Of a stretch of 10,299 nt of DNA, positions 4,810 through 10,299 are shown piece by piece. Position 1 is the first letter of the stretch; each line of letters begins with the position of its first letter. The notes beneath the pieces are model-generated. The model searched no databases, had not been told where the DNA came from, and was given only the letters and a program-made list of their open reading frames with translations. The DNA is from CAZNYG01 sp964577205 (GTDB lineage: Bacteria > Elusimicrobiota > Endomicrobiia > Endomicrobiales > CAIRNS01), in contig CAZNYG010000068.1 of the NCBI GenBank assembly GCA_964577205.1, forward strand, positions 1 to 10,299, read 5' to 3'. A program made the position numbers and the translations under genes.

Positions 4810-6537
4810 CTATGCCAGTCTCGTAATAATTTCATCGAGGGCGGCGCCGGCGGGGACCATGGGCAGGACGTTCTCCTCCTGTTCCACGATACAGTCTACG
4901 ACGACCGGAGAATCGATGGACAGCGCTTTTTTCAGCGCGGCCTCGACGCCGTTCTTTTCCGTGACGCGGATGCCGGCCGCGCCGTACGCCTCGGCCACTT
5001 TCACGAAGTCCGGCACGTAAAGCGGGCATTCCTTGCGGCCGGGAGCGTTGCAGTCCGGAGGGCAGTCAACATTGCGCTGCAGGCATGTGGACGAATAACG
5101 TTTGCCGTAGAACATCTCCTGCCACTGGCGCACCATGCCGAGGAACCTGTTATTCAAAATGACTACCTTGACGTTGATCTTGTTGATGACAGCGGTCGCA
5201 AGTTCCTGGATGTTCATCTGGAACGAACCGTCTCCCGCTATTATGATGACGGGGACGCCGGGGCGCGCCACCTTGGCGCCGATGCCGGCGGGAAAACCGA
5301 ATCCCATCGTTCCGAGGCCGCCGGAACTGAGGAACAGGCGCGGGTGGGCCGCCTTGTAATACTGCGCCGACCACATCTGGTGCTGGCCGACCTCTGTGAC
5401 GACGATGGCTTCGCCGCGGGTCAGTTCCGTGATCTTTTCGATGACGTACTGGGGGCGGAGCGCGTCGTCCTGTTTATACAGAAGAGGATGGCTCGTCCGC
5501 CAGCCCTGTATCATGCCCATCCATTCCGCGCGCGCGGTCTTTTTGACCTCTTTCAGCAGTTCGGTAAGAATGGTCTTCGCGTCGCCCACCACCGGGATAT
5601 CCACCTGCACGTTCTTGGAGATAGAAGTGGGATCGACATCTATATGTATGATCTTGGCTTTTGTCGCGAAACCGGACAGTTTGCCGGTGCACCGGTCGTC
5701 GAACCGCGAACCGACGGCGACAATGAGGTCCGCGTTCTGCATGGCCATGTTGGCCCAGTAGAGCCCGTGCATGCCCAGCATGCCGAGATACAGCGGAGAA
5801 TCGGGGGGGAAAGCGCCGATACCGAGCAGCGTGGTGGTAACCGGGATCTCTGCTTTACGGGCCAGTTCGATGACTTCGTCCGAAGCGCCCGAACTGATTA
5901 CGCCGCCGCCGATATAGAGCACCGGCTGCTTCGCCTCGTTGATCGCTTTGGCCGCCCGCTTGATCTGCATGGGATGGCCCTGGCACGTCGGCTTATAGGA
6001 ACGGATATCCACATCGTCCGGCCACACGAACTCCGCCTGAGCGCGCTGGACGTCCGCCGGAATATCGACGAGAACGGGCCCCGGGCGCCCGGTCGACGCG
6101 ATGTGGAAAGCCTCGCGGATGATGCGGGCGAGGTCTTTGACGTCCTTGACAAGGAAATTATGTTTGGTGACGGGACGCGTGATGCCGGTGATGTCCGCTT
6201 CCTGGAACGCGTCGTTCCCGATAAGCGTGGTCGGGACCTGGCCGGTGATGGCGACCATGGGAACGGAATCCATGTATGCCGTGGCGACCCCCGTGACGAT
6301 GTTGGTCGCGCCCGGGCCCGACGTCGCGAGGCAGACGCCGACTTTCCCGGTGGCGCGCGCGTATCCGTCCGCCATGTGAGCGGCGCCCTGCTCGTGGCGG
6401 GTCAGTACGAAGCGCAGCGGCGAACCGTAGAGTTTGTCGAATATGGGAAGCACCTGTCCGCCGGGAATGCCGAACACCACTTCGACCTTCTCCCGAAGCA
6501 GCGATTCAATCAGTATTTCCGATCCTGTCTTTAACAT
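4810..6537 (-). CDS. ilvB: Acetolactate synthase large (catalytic) subunit
   Basis: A 575-residue thiamine diphosphate enzyme that condenses pyruvate with pyruvate or 2-oxobutyrate. The three family domains are complete: the PYR domain with catalytic Glu49 in LTRHEQGAAH and SGPGATN (73-79), the central domain with GSRFDDR (276-282), and the PP domain with the cofactor motif GDGSF (435-439) ending at LNN (461-463). GGAGG precedes the ATG by 6 nt. An unusual insert sits after FYGKRYSS: Cys485, Cys492, Cys496 and Cys504 within about 20 residues that are absent from the E. coli-type enzyme, before the conserved PDFVK resumes at 509. The insert could bind metal or an Fe-S cluster, or form disulphides. 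It is followed by ilvN, its regulatory partner. Confidence 0.97.
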   Translation of the reverse strand: MLKTGSEILIESLLREKVEVVFGIPGGQVLPIFDKLYGSPLRFVLTRHEQGAAHMADGYARATGKVGVCLATSGPGATNIVTGVATAYMDSVPMVAITGQVPTTLIGNDAFQEADITGITRPVTKHNFLVKDVKDLARIIREAFHIASTGRPGPVLVDIPADVQRAQAEFVWPDDVDIRSYKPTCQGHPMQIKRAAKAINEAKQPVLYIGGGVISSGASDEVIELARKAEIPVTTTLLGIGAFPPDSPLYLGMLGMHGLYWANMAMQNADLIVAVGSRFDDRCTGKLSGFATKAKIIHIDVDPTSISKNVQVDIPVVGDAKTILTELLKEVKKTARAEWMGMIQGWRTSHPLLYKQDDALRPQYVIEKITELTRGEAIVVTEVGQHQMWSAQYYKAAHPRLFLSSGGLGTMGFGFPAGIGAKVARPGVPVIIIAGDGSFQMNIQELATAVINKINVKVVILNNRFLGMVRQWQEMFYGKRYSSTCLQRNVDCPPDCNAPGRKECPLYVPDFVKVAEAYGAAGIRVTEKNGVEAALKKALSIDSPVVVDCIVEQEENVLPMVPAGAALDEIITRLA

Positions 6538-6562
6538 GTACGGCCTCCAGTAACGACCTAAC

Positions 6563-6669
6563 GGCGTTCTCGAGTTCTCGTGTTCTCGTGTGAACTAAGG
6601 CGGATGGACCTGTTCTTCTCTTAACGCCTCTAACTCGAGAACACGCGAACACAAGAACAAATGAACGCC
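6563..6669. repeat. ilvD-ilvB spacer: inverted pair of 8-bp-period arrays
   Basis: One arm has GTTCTCGA, GTTCTCGT, GTTCTCGT (6566-6589); the other has CGAGAACA, CGCGAACA, CAAGAACA, AATGAACG (6636-6667). GTTCTCGTGTTCTCGTG at 6574-6590 pairs with 6642-6658 with two mismatches, and GGCGTTC (6563-6569) pairs perfectly with GAACGCC (6663-6669). Same architecture as the other spacers, but with an 8-bp unit and an unrelated sequence. Confidence 0.8.
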
Positions 6670-6676
6670 TTTTGTA

Positions 6677-8326
6677 CTATTTAAGGACTGCTCCCGTGTT
6701 CGCGGAGCTGACCATGCGGGCGTAGCGGCTCAGGTAGCCGTTCTTGAACTTGGGCGCCGGCGCGGTCCACTTGGCCAGCCGGATCTTCAGGTCCGTCTCG
6801 GTGAGGCGCACGTTCAGCTGGCGTTTGGGGATGTCTATCGAAATGATGTCGCCGTCCCTTATCGCCGCGATGGGACCGCCTTCAGCCGCTTCGGGCGAAA
6901 TATGCCCGATGCACGGCCCGCGGGTCCCGCCCGAGAACCGTCCATCGGTCAGAAGAGCAACGGAATCCGCCATGCCCATTCCCTGCAGCGCGCTCGTCGG
7001 GCCAAGCATTTCGCGCATGCCGGGCCCCCCTTTAGGCCCCTCATAACGGATAACGATGACTTCGCCTTTTTTGATCTTTTTATTGAGGATCGCCGCCATG
7101 GCGGATTCTTCCGAGTCGAAAACGCGCGCCGGGCCGGAGAAGACTTTCATCTTATCCGATACCGCGGCCTGTTTTACCACGCTGCCAAGAGGCGCTATGT
7201 TGCCGTTCAGTATCGCGATGCCGCCTTCCTTGTGGTAAGGATCGTGCGCCCGTATGACATCTTTGTCCAGGACATGGCTCGCTTTCGCTATATCTACGAT
7301 ATTGTCGCCGCTGACCGTCACCCCGGGAACGATCCTGTTCTTCAATGCCGCAAGGACCGCCGGTATGCCGCCGGCATGGTCCAGGTCTTCCATGTAATGG
7401 TCGCCCGCGGGTTCCAGGCAGGAGATATGCGGAACCCGGCGGGATATTTCGTCGAATAATTCGAGCGGCAGTTTGACGCCGGCTTCATTGGCGATGGCCG
7501 GCAGGTGAAGCACCGTGTTGGAGGAGCCGCCAAGGGCCATGTCCACGACGATGGCGTTCCTGAAGGCGTTCGGCGTAAGGATGCGCCGCGCGCCGACGCC
7601 TTCCTTGACGAGTTCCACCACGCGGATGCCGGATTCGTAAGCGATACGGCGTTTGCGCGCCGAGACCGCAGGAGCGGTGCCGCATCCTTCGAGGGACATG
7701 CCCATGGCTTCCGTCAGGCAGGCCATGGTGTTAGCTGTATAAAGGCCCTGGCACGAACCCGCTCCTGGACAGGCGGCCATCTCCAGTTCCGTCAATTCCT
7801 CTTCCGTCATCTTGCCGGCCTGGAACTGGCCGACCGCCTCAAAACTGTCGCGGATAAGGGAGCGGCGTTTCTGTTTGTACCATCCGGTCAGCATGGGCCC
7901 GGCGGTCACTACGATCGCCGGTATGTTCAGCCGCGCGGCCGCCATCAGCATGCCCGGGGTGATCTTGTCGCAGTTGGTAAGAAGTATAAGCCCGTCGAGA
8001 CAGTGCGCGCGCGTGACCGATTCGATCATGTCGGCGATAAGCTCGCGGGACGGCAGCGAGAAGTGCATGCCCGAATGGCCCATGGCGATGCCGTCGCAGA
8101 TGGCCGGTACGCCGAAAATGAAGGGAACGCCGCCGCCCGCGGCGATACCGCGCTCGGAAAAACGTTCCAGGTCGCGTATCCCGATGTGGCCCGGGACAAG
8201 GTCGGTGAACGACGAAGCGATACCGATGAAGGGTTTGTTGATGTCGCGGTTGCTGATCCCCGTGGCGTACATCAGGCATCTGTTCGGCGCCCTAACCGCG
8301 CCTTTCTTGACCTCGTTGCTCCGCAT
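6677..8326 (-). CDS. ilvD: Dihydroxyacid dehydratase
   Basis: A 549-residue Fe-S enzyme that dehydrates 2,3-dihydroxyisovalerate and its methylpentanoate homologue, the third shared valine/isoleucine step. Motifs in order: IASSFTDLVPGH (36-47), ICDGIAMGHSGM (77-88), SLPSRELIADMIE (90-102), NCDKITPGMLMA (118-129), CPGAGSCQGLYTANTM (186-201) and DGRFSGGTRGPCIGHISPEA (461-480). Cys119 and Cys192 are the expected cluster ligands; I cannot say from sequence whether the cluster is 2Fe-2S or 4Fe-4S. The start at 8326 follows GGAGGA by about 5-6 nt; an ATG at 8353 lies upstream of that site and would add nine unconserved residues. It lies 52 nt after cimA and 139 nt before ilvB. Confidence 0.97.
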   Translation of the reverse strand: MRSNEVKKGAVRAPNRCLMYATGISNRDINKPFIGIASSFTDLVPGHIGIRDLERFSERGIAAGGGVPFIFGVPAICDGIAMGHSGMHFSLPSRELIADMIESVTRAHCLDGLILLTNCDKITPGMLMAAARLNIPAIVVTAGPMLTGWYKQKRRSLIRDSFEAVGQFQAGKMTEEELTELEMAACPGAGSCQGLYTANTMACLTEAMGMSLEGCGTAPAVSARKRRIAYESGIRVVELVKEGVGARRILTPNAFRNAIVVDMALGGSSNTVLHLPAIANEAGVKLPLELFDEISRRVPHISCLEPAGDHYMEDLDHAGGIPAVLAALKNRIVPGVTVSGDNIVDIAKASHVLDKDVIRAHDPYHKEGGIAILNGNIAPLGSVVKQAAVSDKMKVFSGPARVFDSEESAMAAILNKKIKKGEVIVIRYEGPKGGPGMREMLGPTSALQGMGMADSVALLTDGRFSGGTRGPCIGHISPEAAEGGPIAAIRDGDIISIDIPKRQLNVRLTETDLKIRLAKWTAPAPKFKNGYLSRYARMVSSANTGAVLK

Positions 8327-8359
8327 GTTGTTCCTCCGGCCCCCTGTAATCAATCAATT

Positions 8360-8388
8360 CAGCTCATGAGCCTGTGAGCTATTTGCTG
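8360..8388. repeat. cimA-ilvD spacer: CAGCTCA-type repeat
   Basis: Units CAGCTCA (8360-8366), TGAGCCTG (8367-8374) and TGAGCTA (8375-8381) are followed by TTTGCTG inside the last cimA codons. AGCTCA and TGAGCT pair around an 8-nt loop. The cimA stop codon (8381-8379, TAG) lies in the third unit. The core is the same as in the PASTA-rpe spacer 6.4 kb away. Confidence 0.65.
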
Positions 8389-9953
8389 TCTTTCATCAGT
8401 TTGTATTCAACGGCGTCCACCAGGGCCTGCCAGGACGCTTCTATGATATTCTCGGAAACGCCGATGGTACCCCACGACGACTGCTGGTCCGTCGATTCGA
8501 TAAGGACGCGGACGGTGGCGGCCGTATCAGCCTGGGCATTGATGACGCGCACCTTGAAATCGCTCAGCTTGACCGAGCGGATGCCGGGATAGAATTTTTC
8601 GAGCGCCTTGCGCAGGCAACCGTCGAGCGCGTTTACCGGGCCGTCCCCTTCCGCCACGGTGTGCTCCTCTTTTCCCTTCACGTCCAGTTTGATGGTCGCT
8701 TCTGAAACGATCCGGCCGGACGAATTCTTTTCCACGCTGACGCGCAGGTTCTTGAGAGTGAAAAAAGGCTTGTAAGTGCCCAGCGCCCGGCGCGTCAGGA
8801 GTGCCAGCGATCCGTCCGCGTCTTCGTACTGGTATCCCATATGCTCGCGTTTTTTCACGCTGTCGATTATTCTGCCGACCGCGGCCGGATCTTTTTCCAC
8901 ATCGATCTCAAGCTCCCGCGATTTGGCTATCACGTTGCTTTTGCCCGCGAGCTCGCTGATAAGGATGCGGCGGCTGTTTCCTACCATCGACGCGTCCATG
9001 TGTTCATACGTGGACGGATCCCGCGCAAGCGCCGAAACGTGGATGCCGGCTTTATGCGCGAAGGCGTTCTGGCCGACGTACGGCTGCCGGTCGTTGGGGA
9101 TGAAATTCGCGACTTCGTCTATATACCGCGACAGCTGGGTCAGGCGGGCAAGCTGCGCGGGCGCCACGCACGCGTATCCTCTTTTTATCTGCAGAGCGGG
9201 TATGATCGAACACAGGTTGGCGTTGCCGCAGCGTTCTCCCAGCCCGTTGACGGTTCCCTGGACAAGATCGCAGCCTTCTTCCACCGCCACGATGGAATTG
9301 GCCACCGCGCAATCGGAATCGTTGTGGGCATGGATGCCGAGGCGTATGCCGGGGAATTCGGCGCGCACCGCGCGGACGGCTTCCCGGATATCCGAAGGAA
9401 GCATGCCCCCGTTCGTCTCGCAGAGCGTGAGGCAGCAGGCGCCGCCTTCGGCCGCGGCGCGCAGCGTTTTCAGCGCGTATCCGCGGTTCCTGGCGAACCC
9501 GTCAAAAAAGTGTTCAGCGTCGTAAATGACCTCGATGCCTTTATTCACGAGGAAGGCCACGCTGTCGTCGATCATCCGGAGGTTTTCGTCCAGAGAAGCC
9601 CGCAGCGCCTGCGTCACGTGCAGGTCCCAGCTTTTCCCGAAAATACAGGCGGACGCCACGCGGGATTTTACGATGGCGCGCAGATTCGGGTCATCGGCAG
9701 GACGGTTCGCCTTGTGGCGGGTCGAACCGAACGCGATTATCGTCGCGTGTTTCAGCTTCAGCTTGCGCGCTTCACGGAAAAACAGCTCGTCCTTGGGATT
9801 CGAACCGGGCCATCCTCCTTCGATGTAGCGGACGCCGAAACGGTCCAGCGCGCGGGCTATCTTGACCTTGTCCTGGACGGAAAAGCAAACGCCGGCGCCC
9901 TGGGTCCCGTCGCGCAGCGTCGTATCGAAAATGTCGATCCTCTGCTTTTTCAT
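8379..9953 (-). CDS. cimA: Citramalate synthase
   Basis: A 524-residue member of the HMG-lyase-like family that condenses pyruvate with acetyl-CoA to (R)-citramalate, which leads to 2-oxobutyrate and isoleucine without threonine. The catalytic barrel shows FDTTLRDGTQGAG (9-21, metal Asp and substrate Arg), HAHND (208-212, metal His pair) and the NGLGERCGNANL motif (236-247). A C-terminal LeuA-type allosteric domain spans about 390-515. The total length and the DGTQGAGVCFS sequence favour the CimA subgroup over 2-isopropylmalate synthase or homocitrate synthase. AAGGGA lies before the start at 9953. The frame is open upstream to 10151, but that part runs through a REP-like palindrome and is not coding. 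Placement beside lysC and before ilvD fits isoleucine synthesis. Confidence 0.95.
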   Translation of the reverse strand: MKKQRIDIFDTTLRDGTQGAGVCFSVQDKVKIARALDRFGVRYIEGGWPGSNPKDELFFREARKLKLKHATIIAFGSTRHKANRPADDPNLRAIVKSRVASACIFGKSWDLHVTQALRASLDENLRMIDDSVAFLVNKGIEVIYDAEHFFDGFARNRGYALKTLRAAAEGGACCLTLCETNGGMLPSDIREAVRAVRAEFPGIRLGIHAHNDSDCAVANSIVAVEEGCDLVQGTVNGLGERCGNANLCSIIPALQIKRGYACVAPAQLARLTQLSRYIDEVANFIPNDRQPYVGQNAFAHKAGIHVSALARDPSTYEHMDASMVGNSRRILISELAGKSNVIAKSRELEIDVEKDPAAVGRIIDSVKKREHMGYQYEDADGSLALLTRRALGTYKPFFTLKNLRVSVEKNSSGRIVSEATIKLDVKGKEEHTVAEGDGPVNALDGCLRKALEKFYPGIRSVKLSDFKVRVINAQADTAATVRVLIESTDQQSSWGTIGVSENIIEASWQALVDAVEYKLMKDSK

Positions 9954-10025
9954 ATGGATCCCTTTGAAGCGAGCCGGCAGCCGCAAGCTTTGGCCTGTGA
10001 TAGATGGTTGCGATTCATTATGGCA

Positions 10026-10049
10026 GCGCCGGCTGAAGCCGGCGCCTAC
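10026..10049 (-). repeat. REP-like GC palindrome, copy C (best preserved)
   Basis: GCGCCGGCT (10026-10034) and AGCCGGCGC (10037-10045) form a perfect 9-bp stem around two bases. On the minus strand the stem is preceded directly by GTAG (10049-10046), the tetranucleotide typical of REP elements mobilised by RAYT transposases. It sits between lysC and cimA. Copies A and B share the same orientation. No transposase is in the window. Confidence 0.7.
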
Positions 10050-10074
10050 CACTGCGAGCTTCCGGAGATTGTTC

Positions 10075-10140
10075 GGGCGGCTTATGCTCGCCCCTGAGCG
10101 GCCTTTCAATTTGCATTTTGAAATGCGCGATTTGAAATGC
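10075..10140. repeat. lysC-cimA spacer: small hairpin and direct repeat
   Basis: GGGCG (10075-10079) pairs with CGCCC (10089-10093). TTTGAAATGC occurs at 10117-10126 and again at 10131-10140, and the first copy also completes the palindrome GCATTT-TG-AAATGC (10113-10126). No T-tract follows the hairpin on the minus strand, so I do not call a terminator. No clear promoter for cimA is visible in this 198-nt spacer. Confidence 0.5.
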
Positions 10141-10151
10141 CGTTCCCTCAC

Positions 10152-10299
10152 TCACTTCTTGTTGAGTTTGAACGCCTTGTGCAGCGCGGCGACGGATCCG
10201 GCGACTTCCGTGTTCCGGATGATACAGGAGATCTTGATCTCGCTGGTCGCGATCATTTCAATGTTGATGCCGTTCCTGGTAAGCGTGCTGAACATCGTA
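10152..10299 (-). CDS. lysC: Aspartate kinase, C-terminal ACT domain (5' part beyond window)
   Basis: The last 48 residues of a protein that begins outside the window. The segment FSTLTRNGINIEMIATSEIKIS followed by VAALHKAFKL is the characteristic ending of aspartate kinase, from its final ACT domain, which binds lysine or threonine as feedback inhibitor. The kinase phosphorylates aspartate as the first step to lysine, methionine and threonine. It stops with TGA at 10154-10152, 198 nt before cimA. The aspartate kinase-cimA pairing is known in Geobacter-like bacteria and fits amino acid synthesis. Only the C-terminus is visible, so subclass and inhibitor cannot be told. Confidence 0.88.
   Translation of the reverse strand, partial: TMFSTLTRNGINIEMIATSEIKISCIIRNTEVAGSVAALHKAFKLNKK

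Noticed and set aside
5344..6534. Long plus-strand open frame (396 codons) opposite ilvB
   Set aside because: It is exactly antisense to a highly conserved gene, has no recognisable domain, and such frames arise from GC-rich codon third positions.
10075..10093. Terminator for lysC
   Set aside because: The stem is only 5 bp and no T-run follows on the minus strand.
8841..10097. Long plus-strand open frame (418 codons) opposite cimA
   Set aside because: Antisense to cimA and running on through the REP-like palindrome; no domain and no convincing start signal.
9954..10151. N-terminal extension of CimA by 66 residues
   Set aside because: The frame is open but begins with GTG overlapping the lysC end, crosses repeats, and has no similarity to the family; the start at 9953 has its own ribosome site and gives the normal length.

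Overview
Every gene I can support lies on the minus strand, so read from high to low coordinates the window is one long run: lysC (3' end) - cimA - ilvD - ilvB - ilvN - ilvC - PASTA protein - rpe - rpsP - khpA - rimM (partial). GC content is moderately high in genes, and spacers are unusually long (50-280 nt) and AT-rich or repeat-rich. Most starts have strong GGAGG-type Shine-Dalgarno sites. Gene order and protein style (citramalate-type CimA beside aspartate kinase, a PASTA gene before rpe, rpsP-khpA-rimM) suggest a non-model Gram-negative-like bacterium, for example of the deltaproteobacterial, Nitrospirota or Omnitrophota kind. This placement is a low-confidence inference.

Layout. From 10299 to 2897 lies a branched-chain amino acid block. 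LysC makes aspartyl phosphate. CimA makes citramalate from pyruvate and acetyl-CoA, a threonine-independent entry to 2-oxobutyrate and isoleucine. IlvBN (acetohydroxyacid synthase), IlvC (ketol-acid reductoisomerase) and IlvD (dihydroxyacid dehydratase) form the shared valine/isoleucine trunk. From 2695 to 1161 are a membrane-anchored three-PASTA protein and ribulose-phosphate 3-epimerase. From 1164 downward a textbook sigma70 promoter starts the ribosomal block rpsP-khpA-rimM. Only the C-terminal PRC-barrel part of RimM is readable; its N-terminal domain is missing and the space is occupied by palindromic sequence.

The most unusual part is between the genes. The spacers from cimA down to rpe hold short arrays with a 7-bp period (8-bp in one spacer). 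In several spacers an array sits just after one gene and an inverted copy sits just before the next, so the spacer can fold into a long hairpin. Four spacers use the units TTTTnCA or CAGCTCA, one uses an 8-bp GTTCTCGT-type unit, and a single-sided TGGACAC-type array precedes the PASTA gene. Three stop codons lie inside arrays. Three copies of a REP-like GC-rich palindrome and one different 18-bp perfect palindrome are also present. No tRNA, rRNA, CRISPR array or transposase gene is visible.
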